From Anaerosporomusa subterranea (GTDB lineage: Bacteria > Bacillota > Negativicutes > Sporomusales > Acetonemataceae), in assembly GCF_001611555.1 (NCBI RefSeq), contig NZ_LSGP01000006.1, forward strand, positions 62,001 to 126,000: a stretch of 64,000 nucleotides of DNA, read 5' to 3'. Below, one piece after another: positions 10,158 through 17,740 of this stretch. The notes beneath the pieces were generated by a model. It searched no databases. It was not told the origin of the DNA and saw only the letters and a list, made by a program, of their open reading frames with translations. The position numbers and the translations under genes are program-made. Position 1 is the first letter of the stretch, and every line of letters begins with the position of its first letter.

Positions 10158-12113
10158 TTATATCACCTTTACTGTTGTCGTTGGTGCATGCAACTTGAAT
10201 ATTTCTTCAACGTTGATTTTATCGGAGCTGTTGGCGAAGCTGCTGTCTCGCAATACCACACGCAGAGGTCGGCGTCTAGCAATCTCCCGAACAACATGTT
10301 CAGAAATCTTCTCTGCAAAACAGGCGATCAGTGCCCCTTCATCAACAGTATGAACAGAGACAGCATCAATTGCTTCCATCTTGTGGCTGAGCGATAAAGG
10401 CAAGCCCCAATCGAGCAGTACTCCATATAGTAAGTCTAAATCTGTACGGTCTTCTTTGATATTCGACTCCAGTCCAGCAAGCATTGACTGGCTGTATTCA
10501 TTGGCGGCATAATATACATCTTTCATGTTTGTGCTGTCAATTTTTAAGACTCTGAAACCAATATCGACTGCAGGCTGCGGTTGTTCATCAATTTCTAGTT
10601 GACTGTTCAAATTTTCACTAATGCGTTGTCCCGCTCTCCGAATCCGTTCTTTGCCTATTTCACTAATCGTCTTATAGCCAGCCTTAAACGCTTCGCTCTT
10701 TGCATCGCATGCCTCAGGAATTTGGACCATGATAAACTTCCGATTACCAGCATCTTCAGCATTTAGTTGCATGACAGCATCGGCAGTTGTTGCTGAGCCT
10801 GAAAAAAAATCTAAGATGATTGAGTCTTCATTAGTTTTTGATACTTCCATTAAATATTTAATTAGCGTGCTGGGCTTAGAGTAATCAAACGGGATGCTTA
10901 GGCTATTGACTTCATGCGATCCGATTTGATTAATATGACCTTCAATAAAACTATTGGGCTTTGCTGATGAATTATCAATTACGTCTTGCAGATATGTCTT
11001 TGTATATACATTCCATTGCGCCGGGTTGCCATCTTGGTTAAGCAAATTTGATGATCTAACTTTTTTAATAACAATTCTATCTTTTTCTTCCTCAAACTTT
11101 TTTCGAGTCCATCGCCAAATACCATCACCTAAAGCAGGCCTTTCGGGGGGAAATGTTGATCCAGGTGGTATAATCTTACTGCCATCCGGGCATTCAATCC
11201 AAAAACGTTGCTCGGGATTTCGATTTTGGATTGTTGACATATACAATCTAACCAGCTGGTATCTTTCTCCTTTTCTTGGGCCATCTTCATCTACCATATT
11301 ATAGGCTGCGTGGTTAAGCCCACCAAAAAATGTTGTTGAATGATTGATATCTTTTACATACGTTAATAAATAATCAAAGTTAGGCGCCCAATAATCGCCC
11401 TTATTATTACTTTTTTTCGTAATTCGACCAGCACAACCAACAAAATTAGCTTCACCAAAGATTTCATCACAAATTTTTCTCAAGTTGTGAACTTCATTAT
11501 CATCAATACTAATAAATATGACACCATCTTCTCTTAGGAGGCTCTGCGCAAGCTTTAAACGCGGGTATAACATGCTGCACCAATCGCTGTGAAATCTCGG
11601 GTTAGCTAAATTATTTTGCCGGAACTGAATATTGCCTGCTTCATCTCTATATTCGATCTGTTCTTCAAACTCGTCCTTATCTATTTTAAAATTATCAGTA
11701 TAGACAAAAGAATCTCTCCCGGTATTATATGGGGGATCAATATAAATCATTTTTATACTGTTAAGATAGCTTTCTTGCAACAGCTTTAAAACCTCAAGAT
11801 TATCGCCTTCAATATATAAATTACCTGTACTCTCCCAATCTTTACTTTCATCCAGACAGGGGCGCAGTGTCTTCCGTATAGGTGTATTACCCTCGACAAT
11901 TGCGGCTTTTTTGCCCACCCAAGTAAAGTCATAGCATTCCTCGCCATCAATGATATCGTCTGACAGTTCCTGCTTCAGTTTTTCAAAATTTATCACTTTC
12001 TTAAGATGGCCGGTTTCGTCCCTCATTTCAGTAATGACCTGGGGAAATAGCGCTTCTATTCTTTCGATATTCTTCTGCGTCATATTCATGCTCGCCATTT
12101 TTAACTTTTCCAT
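10158..12113 (-). CDS. Type III DNA adenine methyltransferase, Mod subunit
   Basis: Site-specific DNA N6-adenine methyltransferase that also supplies target recognition for Res. Beta-class motif order: catalytic DPPYNTG comes first (about 127-133 from this start) and the SAM-binding DFFSGSATTADAV later (about 430). The variable region between them is the likely target-recognition domain. The start was set at the ATG at 12113 because GGGGGAG lies 4 nt upstream. An in-frame ATG at 12194 would add 27 residues, but its nearest site, GGAGG, is about 15 nt away. No simple-sequence repeat is present, so phase variation is not indicated. The pair sits between ilvA and a group of tiny genes. Confidence 0.92.
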   Translation of the reverse strand: MEKLKMASMNMTQKNIERIEALFPQVITEMRDETGHLKKVINFEKLKQELSDDIIDGEECYDFTWVGKKAAIVEGNTPIRKTLRPCLDESKDWESTGNLYIEGDNLEVLKLLQESYLNSIKMIYIDPPYNTGRDSFVYTDNFKIDKDEFEEQIEYRDEAGNIQFRQNNLANPRFHSDWCSMLYPRLKLAQSLLREDGVIFISIDDNEVHNLRKICDEIFGEANFVGCAGRITKKSNNKGDYWAPNFDYLLTYVKDINHSTTFFGGLNHAAYNMVDEDGPRKGERYQLVRLYMSTIQNRNPEQRFWIECPDGSKIIPPGSTFPPERPALGDGIWRWTRKKFEEEKDRIVIKKVRSSNLLNQDGNPAQWNVYTKTYLQDVIDNSSAKPNSFIEGHINQIGSHEVNSLSIPFDYSKPSTLIKYLMEVSKTNEDSIILDFFSGSATTADAVMQLNAEDAGNRKFIMVQIPEACDAKSEAFKAGYKTISEIGKERIRRAGQRISENLNSQLEIDEQPQPAVDIGFRVLKIDSTNMKDVYYAANEYSQSMLAGLESNIKEDRTDLDLLYGVLLDWGLPLSLSHKMEAIDAVSVHTVDEGALIACFAEKISEHVVREIARRRPLRVVLRDSSFANSSDKINVEEIFKLHAPTTTVKVI

Positions 12114-12417
12114 GCTGCTCCCCCATCCATTTACTTTTAAGAGCTCACCGAAAGGTTCCTCAAACCGACTAACCATGTTATACCATTTTCTCATTCGATT
12201 ATCGCTTTTCCTCCCTGATACGTAAGAAAGACCGTTAACGCAGTCTTTGGACGACGAGGAAAGCTTAGCGACAAAGTGCGGAAAGAGCGCAAGCAGCGCA
12301 AGAAATGAATTTTTTTACTAATTACCCAACTTTCTCTGCCATCTTCAGCGAATTTCTAACAGTTGGCGTATAGAGCTTGGTTCGGCAACCCACGTATATA
12401 CTTATGGATATAACAAA

Positions 12418-12439
12418 GCCGCCTCCCGAAGGAAGCGGC
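12418..12439 (-). terminator. Terminator with TTCG loop
   Basis: On the minus strand GCCGCTTCC-TTCG-GGAGGCGGC is followed by TTTGTTAT. It lies 32 nt past the stop of the 12472-12858 gene. Confidence 0.75.
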
Positions 12440-12471
12440 ATAACGTATTGTCATCACTAAATAAACAGCCC

Positions 12472-12858
12472 TTAATTATTACTCAGGATCACAGCCAATA
12501 AAGCTATACCGCCAATCGTCTTCAAGGCTTTTTCGTGCCGCTCCTTTTCCTGTTCCTGGCGCTCATGCCATTCACGATAGTTCTCATTATGGCGTCGTTT
12601 CATTTCGCGTTCATGCCGTTCGTTTTCAATGCGTTGACGTTCGCGTTTTTCCTGCTCTTGTTTTTGTTTTTGTTTTTGATCTTGTTTTTGCTTCTGGTTT
12701 TGGTTTTGGTTATGATCTCGATCATAGCGATCATCCTGTTGTTGCCTGGACGATGAAACATTATGTATCGGTGAAGCTTCAATTACCGATGCGCCAAAAC
12801 CTACTTGCAGGATACCAACCATAGAATAGATGGCTATTTTTTTTGCTATACGATTCAT
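12472..12858 (-). CDS. Small secreted or anchored Gln/Lys/Glu/Arg/His-rich protein
   Basis: 128 aa, function not recognised. The N-terminus (MNRIAKKIAIYSMVGILQ...VIEAS) looks like a signal peptide. Residues about 38-110 are low-complexity and highly charged: first an NQNQKQKQ tract, then RERHE-type repeats likely to form a long helix. The C-terminus (LKTIGGIALLAVILSNN) is a short hydrophobic segment. AAGGAG lies 10 nt before the ATG. A shorter paralogue lies directly upstream (12995-13309), and each has its own terminator. Secretion across the inner membrane is inferred from the signal only. Confidence 0.75.
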   Translation of the reverse strand: MNRIAKKIAIYSMVGILQVGFGASVIEASPIHNVSSSRQQQDDRYDRDHNQNQNQKQKQDQKQKQKQEQEKRERQRIENERHEREMKRRHNENYREWHERQEQEKERHEKALKTIGGIALLAVILSNN

Positions 12859-12926
12859 AAAATATCAACTCCTTGGTTCTTATTATGAATGGCAAACTTT
12901 AGAATTCTTTTTGAGAAAACAAAAAA

Positions 12927-12949
12927 CCGCCACCCCAGAGGGTGAGCGG
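12927..12949 (-). terminator. Terminator of the upstream paralogue
   Basis: Minus strand CCGCTCACCC-TCT-GGGGTGGCGG followed by TTTTTTG, 45 nt past the stop of the 12995-13309 gene. It resembles the hairpins at 13706, 14003 and 14689. Confidence 0.8.
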
Positions 12950-12994
12950 AATCTCTGCATCCAGCAACTAGTACCAGGTGAAGCTATCACCTGA

Positions 12995-13309
12995 CTAATT
13001 ACTCGACGAGCCAATTGCAATTTCAATCAGAAGAGCTGCAATTTCACGCAGCGCACCGTCATGGCGATCTCTTTCACGCTCTTGGCGGTTATGCCATTCT
13101 CGTTCGCTTTCATGCGAGCGCCGCCTCATTTCGCTTTCATGCCGTTTATTTTCTTTGCGCTTCCGTTCATCATGTTCACGCCGCCGTTCATTATCTCGAC
13201 GCTGTTCTAATCGTACAGTCCGCAGAGGACCATCATTATGTAATGAAGAAGCTTCGATTACTGATGCACCTAAGCCTACTTGCATGATACCGACCATAGA
13301 GTAAATCAC
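12995..13309 (-). CDS. Paralogue of the charged secreted protein, start region damaged
   Basis: 104 aa from a GTG at 13309; paralogous to the 12472-12858 product (shared YSMVGI.QVG.GASVIEAS signal core, Arg/Glu/His repeats, hydrophobic tail). Aligning the DNA with the paralogue puts the ancestral start at 13331, where ATG has become ATA. Two bases are also missing between that point and the signal core, so the conserved Lys-rich n-region is out of frame. The GTG at 13309 keeps the hydrophobic core but has no clear ribosome site. It may be an inactive copy or may be translated weakly from GTG. Confidence 0.5.
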   Translation of the reverse strand: MIYSMVGIMQVGLGASVIEASSLHNDGPLRTVRLEQRRDNERRREHDERKRKENKRHESEMRRRSHESEREWHNRQERERDRHDGALREIAALLIEIAIGSSSN

Positions 13310-13442
13310 ATTTTTTCGTTATGCTATTTATAAAAACATTTCCCCAATTGTTTACTGTCTGTACTATAACATATAACGACAAGAATATGACAGTATAACG
13401 CTCGGCTAATACCATTACAAAGACTTTCTGGTCATGCCCGCA

Positions 13443-13613
13443 TCACCTGGGATCCCAGGTGATGTAGCCGCGGTCTCGTAAGACTGTCAGCATGTGGTGT
13501 GTTGATTCAACGCTCACGCCGATTGCGCTGGCAATTTCGCAGACGGTTGGCGTGTACTGTTCAGTACGGTTTGAGAGGTATTCTAAGATTGCTTTCATTT
13601 TGTTGTCTGGCAT
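13443..13613 (-). CDS. Small winged-helix DNA-binding protein (LexA N-terminus-like)
   Basis: 56 aa. The sequence (KAILEYLSNRTEQYTPTV then EIASAIGVSVESTHHMLTVLRDRGYI) matches the helix-turn-helix of the LexA DNA-binding domain: a first helix, CEIASAIGVS as helix two, VESTHHMLTVLRDRG as recognition helix, then the beta wing. There is no protease or dimerisation domain. The ATG at 13613 was chosen because GCGGGG lies upstream; longer versions have no ribosome site. It is probably a stand-alone regulator whose target is unknown. Confidence 0.65.
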   Translation of the reverse strand: MPDNKMKAILEYLSNRTEQYTPTVCEIASAIGVSVESTHHMLTVLRDRGYITWDPR

Positions 13614-13705
13614 ATTTACCCCGCCTTTGCGAACAATTGTTTGTGTTGTCATTATATAATTATGACTGTATGTTTGTAAAGGTGGAGATTGGTGGAAATT
13701 AAAAA

Positions 13706-13726
13706 GCCGCCTCACCAGAGAACGGC
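13706..13726 (-). terminator. Terminator of the 13737-13925 gene
   Basis: Minus strand GCCGTTCTC-TGGT-GAGGCGGC followed by TTTTTAATT, directly after the stop. Confidence 0.75.
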
Positions 13727-13736
13727 TAGTCATCGA

Positions 13737-13925
13737 TTACTTATCAATATTACAAACAAGGTGCTGATTTTGAACAGGCACTCCTAGCTTAAAAGAAAAT
13801 TCTAATGCTAAAACAAAAGCTTCTTCGTAGTCTTTAAATTTGTATACTCCCACATCATCGTTATTTTGATTGGGCATCATTACCTCGAACATGCCATCAT
13901 TACAACGCAAAACTATTTGGTTCAT
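13737..13925 (-). CDS. Small hypothetical protein, 62 aa
   Basis: Not recognised. The ATG at 13925 has TAGGAGTG 5 nt upstream, and a terminator follows the stop. The product is soluble and acidic to neutral, with alternating hydrophobic residues (NQIVLRCNDGMFEVMMPN, then YKFKDYEEAFVLALEFSFKLGV), suggesting a small alpha/beta fold of two strands and a helix. No motif indicates a reaction or partner. Confidence 0.6.
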   Translation of the reverse strand: MNQIVLRCNDGMFEVMMPNQNNDDVGVYKFKDYEEAFVLALEFSFKLGVPVQNQHLVCNIDK

Positions 13926-14002
13926 AAAATCACTCCTACGCATCGATGCTACGTAGACTATTCAACTTAGAAGTAGAATATCCCTTTTACTGAAATTAAA
14001 AG

Positions 14003-14023
14003 CCGCCCACGGAGAGTGAACGG
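14003..14023 (-). terminator. Terminator, same family as 12927 and 13706
   Basis: Minus strand CCGTTCAC-TCTCC-GTGGGCGG followed by CTTTTAATTT. It lies downstream of the 14157-14270 gene and a second hairpin at 14067. Confidence 0.65.
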
Positions 14024-14066
14024 GGTATGATCTCAATAATAGACGGCCTGTACTATTGTGAAATTA

Positions 14067-14097
14067 TTAAAATGCCCCTGGTGCTAGGGCATTTTAA
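14067..14097. terminator. Hairpin after the first tiny Gly/Ile gene
   Basis: ttaaaatgccc (14067-14077) pairs perfectly with gggcattttaa (14087-14097). A near-identical hairpin follows the second tiny gene. Confidence 0.65.
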
Positions 14098-14156
14098 TGA
14101 AGGAGATAATTGTAGACTGTCAATAATAGATGGGATTTCTCAGTCTTCTCTAAGAA

Positions 14157-14270
14157 TTAAATAATCGAAGTATCATTATCAAAGCTAAAAAGTAGAAGTA
14201 TGATAATGATGATGATTATAATCCCACTTCCACCAAAACCATTCCCGCAGCCTCCAAAGCCACGACCCAT
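14157..14270 (-). CDS. Tiny Gly-rich, Ile-rich membrane peptide (YjcZ-like), copy 1
   Basis: 37 aa. The ATG at 14270 is preceded by a perfect AGGAGGTG. The N-terminus MGRGFGGCGNGFGGSG is Gly-rich with one Cys; then eight consecutive Ile and LLLF form one membrane segment; the tail FDNDTSII is short and acidic. A Gly-rich head plus a single Ile/Val/Leu segment resembles the YjcZ family of tiny sporulation-associated membrane proteins of Bacilli. That assignment rests on composition and layout only. The 14501-14623 gene is a tandem duplicate. Confidence 0.75.
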   Translation of the reverse strand: MGRGFGGCGNGFGGSGIIIIIIIILLLFSFDNDTSII

Positions 14271-14414
14271 AAAAACACACCTCCTAGCTTGAATCTAATT
14301 CATAATATGTTGAATGAAAGAAAACTGTTACGTTATAAAAGAACCCTAGCCAAAGGGGCAGGGCTGGAGTGGTGAGCGGAGTCATACCCTGAGCGATGTT
14401 TTTTAGTGCAAAAA

Positions 14415-14444
14415 TTAAAATGCCCTGGTGTTAGGGCATTTTAA
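14415..14444. terminator. Hairpin after the second tiny Gly/Ile gene
   Basis: ttaaaatgccc (14415-14425) with gggcattttaa (14434-14444), the same arms as 14067-14097. Confidence 0.65.
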
Positions 14445-14500
14445 CCGAAGGAGGAAATGCAGGAAATTACGAATGGACGGCGTGCCCTATTCTCACGCTA

Positions 14501-14623
14501 TTAAATACAGCTAGAACTATCGTCGTTAAAACCGCAAAACAGAAGTAGTATGATGATGATGATTATAATCCCACTTCCACCAAATCCGTTTCCAAAACCA
14601 CCAAAACCGCAATTACGACCCAT
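14501..14623 (-). CDS. Tiny Gly-rich, Ile-rich membrane peptide (YjcZ-like), copy 2
   Basis: 40 aa from an ATG at 14623 with AGGAGGTG upstream. It begins MGRNCGFGGFGNGFGGSG, continues with seven Ile and LLLF, and ends CGFNDDSSSCI. It has three Cys against one in copy 1, and a longer Gly head, so the copies have diverged while keeping the membrane segment almost identical at DNA level. It is followed by its own copy of the TTAAAATGCCC hairpin. Confidence 0.75.
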   Translation of the reverse strand: MGRNCGFGGFGNGFGGSGIIIIIIILLLFCGFNDDSSSCI

Positions 14624-14852
14624 ATGTACACCTCCTAACTATTCTATGGTGTATTATATGGCAGAGGAAAGGATTTGGTTACTGCATTAAAAACCACCCA
14701 CCCCGGAGGATGAGTATTTTATTTTTCCATAGTATGAATTATTTACAACTGATGTATATTACATTCATTTGCTCGCATCCGCTGAAAAGCAAACGGCCAG
14801 ACCATGCAGAGAATCCTTGACAACTTTAAGCAAGAAATAAAAATTTCCACTG

Positions 14853-14912
14853 TTGCAAAAAATGATGTAACCGTTTATAATTTGGATACGTTACGGATCG
14901 TATCGTAATGTA
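14853..14912 (+). promoter_or_regulatory. Promoter and palindromic operator of the permease
   Basis: TTGCAA (14853-14858) and TATAAT (14876-14881) are 17 bp apart. Right after the -10 lies an interrupted palindrome, tacgttacg (14887-14895) and cgtaatgta (14904-14912), matching at 8 of 9 positions. Its place over the transcript start suits a repressor site, with the TetR protein at 16386 as the nearest candidate. The rest of 14624-14850 shows only a GU-rich minus-strand hairpin near 14689. Confidence 0.6.
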
Positions 14913-14951
14913 CTTAATAAAACTATCTAGTTAAAAGAAAGGGTTGTAACA

Positions 14952-16268
14952 ATGAAGAATCTTAAATTAGAAACCGGAATTGGTTCCATACAGTGGTTTG
15001 TGTTTTTACTTGCCAACTCCTTAACGCTTCCTATTGTAATTGGTCAGGTCTTTAATCTTTCGGTTGTTGAAATTTCAGGATTAATGCAAAGAACATTTTT
15101 GGTTGTAGGTTTATCCTCTTTATTGTCAGCATGGCTAGGTCATCGACTGCCAATACCTGATGGTCCAGCAGGTATATGGCTTGGAGTATTCGTTATAATG
15201 GGACAAATGGCGGCAATGCAAGGATTGGGACAGACTGGAATTCTTCAATTATTGATGGGCGGGATGCTCGTAAGCGGAACGCTTCTGATTATAATTGGCT
15301 CACTAGGCTGGATGAATCGTATGCTTAAATTTTTTACACCGCTTGTCAATGGGGTTTACCTAATGATTTTAGCCTTTCAACTCGGTGGTGTTTTCTTAAA
15401 AGGAATGATTGGAATCAACAATGCATCAAGCCAAATTCATATCGGCAATGTCGTTGTTTCTTTTGCCGTATTTGCTTTAGTTCTTGCTCTCTCGATTTGG
15501 GGAAAAGGCTGGATGAAAAGTTATGCTGTTCTGATCGGAATGTTGGTTGGTTGGTTGGCTTTTGTTCTGGTTAATGGTGCACAGATGGTGCCCCCGTCAT
15601 CAACTATAGTGTCAATTCCTAAAGTATTTTCATGGGGATTACCGCATTTGGACGTCGGTATGGTTATTTCCTCTATCATCGTCGCATTTGTTCTAATATC
15701 CAGTATTATCGCTAGTATTGCAGCTATGCAACAAGTACTCGGGGAAAGAGAGTCCGCAGCAGAGACTACCAGACAACTGAACGGTGAAAGAGGCAGTTTG
15801 AAAAACGGGGGGATTGTCGGCGGGGTAAACACGATCCTGTCGGCGGTATTTTCAACGGTTGGCGTTGTGCCATTCTCTGTCGCTGCAGGCTTTGTACGGA
15901 TGACTGGTCAAAGCCGTATGTTGCCTTACTTTATTGCTTGCGTTACCTTGGTAGCTGTTTCGTTCTTGCCGGTGATATATTCCATGCTTTCACTGCTACC
16001 TGGTCCAGTTGCCTATGCTGCCATGTTTGCTTCTTTTACCCAAATGGTTGGTATCGGTTTGATCTCAGTTCTTAAAGAGCCACTCGACCAACGTCGGCTC
16101 ACAATTTTGGGTGTGTCGCTATCTCTTGGAGTTGGTGTGATGTTTTTACCGCAAATAGTCTTTTCCACCTTGCCGACCGTCTTGCAATATGTACTCAGCA
16201 ACGGTGTCATGGTCGGTATGCTCATTGCCCTGGTATTGGAACAAGTTTGGAAACCCTCATCCAAATAA
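14952..16268 (+). CDS. Purine/pyrimidine permease (NCS2 type)
   Basis: 438 aa integral membrane protein with about 12-14 hydrophobic segments, resembling uracil/xanthine permeases. The substrate is probably a nucleobase taken up with protons or Na+. Diagnostic parts are the N-terminal QWFVFLLANSLTLPIVIG, the LPIPDGPAGIWLG segment and the family-typical VGVVPFSVAAGFVRMTGQSR, corresponding to the conserved helix 10 region. AAGAAAGGG precedes the ATG. Downstream at 16386 is a TetR regulator on the same strand with its own TATAAT-like promoter. The exact substrate cannot be read from the sequence. Confidence 0.8.
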   Translation: MKNLKLETGIGSIQWFVFLLANSLTLPIVIGQVFNLSVVEISGLMQRTFLVVGLSSLLSAWLGHRLPIPDGPAGIWLGVFVIMGQMAAMQGLGQTGILQLLMGGMLVSGTLLIIIGSLGWMNRMLKFFTPLVNGVYLMILAFQLGGVFLKGMIGINNASSQIHIGNVVVSFAVFALVLALSIWGKGWMKSYAVLIGMLVGWLAFVLVNGAQMVPPSSTIVSIPKVFSWGLPHLDVGMVISSIIVAFVLISSIIASIAAMQQVLGERESAAETTRQLNGERGSLKNGGIVGGVNTILSAVFSTVGVVPFSVAAGFVRMTGQSRMLPYFIACVTLVAVSFLPVIYSMLSLLPGPVAYAAMFASFTQMVGIGLISVLKEPLDQRRLTILGVSLSLGVGVMFLPQIVFSTLPTVLQYVLSNGVMVGMLIALVLEQVWKPSSK

Positions 16269-16385
16269 AAACGTGCTCAATACTAACTTGTTTCAAACCC
16301 ATCAGTTTTTGGTATAATGTTGAGGGTTAGAATTTTTTAATCTTGTCTGCAATCCCAAACATTCACATTAAGTGAGGAAATCGAT

Positions 16386-16985
16386 ATGAAAGATAAAAAA
16401 CACATTTCATGTCACTCAGTAGGACGCCCTCGAAGCGAAGCATCCAGAAGGGCTATTATTGAAGCAACTATTTATTTACTGGAAAACAACGGATATGCAA
16501 CCTTATCAATTGAAGGTATTGCTGCACAAGCAGGGGTGAGTAAGGCAACTATCTATCGCTGGTGGAAAAACAAAGCTGCTGTTGTTATGGATGCTTTCTT
16601 TATATCAATCACGCCCCAGATCCAGTTTCTCGATACCACATCAACTCGGGAAAACTTTCGGCGGCAATTACAAAGCCTTGCTAAGGTTTTCAATAGTACT
16701 ATCGGACAAACTATGCTAACTATCATTGCCGAAAGCGGTAAAGACTCAGAAGTAGCTAGATCATTTTATTTGTCTTATCTTGCTCCTAACCGTTTAGCTG
16801 CAAAGAGATTCCTTGAACGAGGAATTGCACAGGGAGAAATTAACTCCTCGATTGATCAAGATGTAGCCTTGGACATGCTCTACGGACCTATATACTTTCT
16901 TGTGCTTATCTATAAAAAAGAATTGGATGAAACGTATATTGATACATTAGTAGACCAGGTATTGAGAGTGTTATTAAAAGAATAG
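16386..16985 (+). CDS. TetR family transcriptional regulator
   Basis: 199 aa. The N-terminal DNA-binding domain is canonical: RRAIIEATIYLLENNGYATLS, then IEGIAAQAGVSKATIYRWW as helix-turn-helix (about 40-58), and KNKAAVVMDAF. The C-terminal 140 residues form the all-helical ligand and dimer domain (TetR_C_11-like). GTGAGGAAATCGAT precedes the ATG. It is probably a repressor of the adjacent permease, through the palindrome at 14887-14912, and possibly of itself. The inducer is unknown but may be the permease substrate. Confidence 0.88.
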   Translation: MKDKKHISCHSVGRPRSEASRRAIIEATIYLLENNGYATLSIEGIAAQAGVSKATIYRWWKNKAAVVMDAFFISITPQIQFLDTTSTRENFRRQLQSLAKVFNSTIGQTMLTIIAESGKDSEVARSFYLSYLAPNRLAAKRFLERGIAQGEINSSIDQDVALDMLYGPIYFLVLIYKKELDETYIDTLVDQVLRVLLKE

Positions 16986-17013
16986 GCATTAGAATCGAAT
17001 AGGGGTAGGTCAT

Positions 17014-17218
17014 TTGAGCGAAGATCTAAATACAGAAATTCTAGAAAATTAACCAAGGTTTGTATATGCAAAGATATTAGCCGTGCATCTATAATGAAGG
17101 CTATTGCTAGCGGTGCAGATACCTTGGAGAAAGTACAGAAAGCCACTGGAGCCGGTTCCGGCTCATGCGGTGGAAAAGATATACACCGAAAATAATCGAA
17201 CTTTTACAAACTCAATAG
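17014..17218 (+). pseudogene. BFD-like [2Fe-2S] protein with two frameshifts
   Basis: From a TTG at 17014 after AGGGG, the reading is LSEDLNTEILEN, then a stop. Adding one T near 17050 restores LTKVCICKDISRASIMKAI...LEKVQKATGAGSGSCGGK. Adding one A in the AAAA run near 17177 then gives RYTPKIIELLQTQ and a stop at 17216. The restored sequence has the C-x-C and G-x-C pattern of BFD-type (2Fe-2S)-binding domains of about 65 aa. The last metal-ligand position reads Y where Cys is expected. Either a decayed gene or two sequencing errors. Confidence 0.65.
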
Positions 17219-17231
17219 CACTAATCGCAAA

Positions 17232-17262
17232 GTTAGCCCGTGGCATTACGCCACGGGCTAAC
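17232..17262. terminator. Perfect 13-bp hairpin
   Basis: gttagcccgtggc (17232-17244) and gccacgggctaac (17250-17262) around a 5-nt loop, 14 nt after the BFD remnant. There is no long T run. Confidence 0.5.
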
Positions 17263-17330
17263 TCAAGCTAGATATAAAATAGGACCAGGAGTTATGCAGT
17301 ACGCACCTTCCCAGTCTTAAGTTTTCCTTC

Positions 17331-17370
17331 AGGGACCGTCTAAAAAGCATGCGCTCTATAGACGGTCCCT
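17331..17370 (+). terminator. Orphan terminator
   Basis: agggaccgtcta (17331-17342) pairs perfectly with tagacggtccct (17359-17370) and is followed by TTT. No intact gene precedes it directly, so it probably belonged to something since deleted. Confidence 0.55.
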
Positions 17371-17380
17371 TTTCCTGCAA

Positions 17381-17550
17381 CCCTATTATTGTTGTCCAGA
17401 GTGTCCAGAGCTGGATACTATAATTGTCCGCAAGTCCATTAATTTCAACCAAAAAATCATCTAAACTGGTCAGTTCGAAACCCTATACGTGTCCGCCAGT
17501 TCAGAGTACGCTTAGAAAGTGTCCGTGGGTCCAACGAATAAATGTCATTC
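17381..17550 (+). repeat. Cluster of degenerate CCTAT..TGTCC repeats (possible transposon end)
   Basis: Related short motifs follow one another: ccctattattgttgtcc, gatactataattgtcc, accctatacgtgtcc, cttagaaagtgtcc and gaataaatgtcattctg. The last matches, inverted, the sequence at 25943-25961, and the others resemble the direct repeats at 25908-25951. Arrays of such sites are typical of Tn7/Tn5053-like transposon ends. No coding sequence was found from 17219 to 17740. Confidence 0.4.
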
Positions 17551-17740
17551 TGAATAGCCAGGCAGTTTACGCACCCATCGTGTATCTGGTGACCAACTAC
17601 CAATACCTTGTTCTGCGGCATAAAATAATGTAAAAATCTATATTACAAATACTTAGGATTGATCGAGTTAGAAGAACTAGTTGATGGATAGTTTCTTTCT
17701 ACAACATTAAACAAAACTGATTCAACAAGGAGAGAATATC

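Larger units (their letters stand above)
14067..14640. repeat. Tandem duplication of a gene-plus-hairpin unit (about 345 bp)
   Basis: The tiny gene and its downstream hairpin occur twice in the same order and strand. Offsets are 344 bp between gene ends and 348 bp between hairpins. Confidence 0.7.

Noticed and set aside
12195-12300. Basic stretch reading VRKTVNAVFGRRGKLSDK on the plus strand upstream of mod
   Set aside because: It has no usable start codon or ribosome site and matches nothing I recognise. It could be a remnant tail, but the evidence is too weak.
14715-14880. Possible 20-codon minus-strand ORF before the permease promoter
   Set aside because: Only a weak AAGGA site and no conserved composition; the nearby GU-rich hairpin at 14689 is the only support.
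17219-17740. Several 60-70 codon frames in the gap before the flavoprotein
   Set aside because: No ribosome sites, no domain features, and they run across hairpins and repeat arrays.
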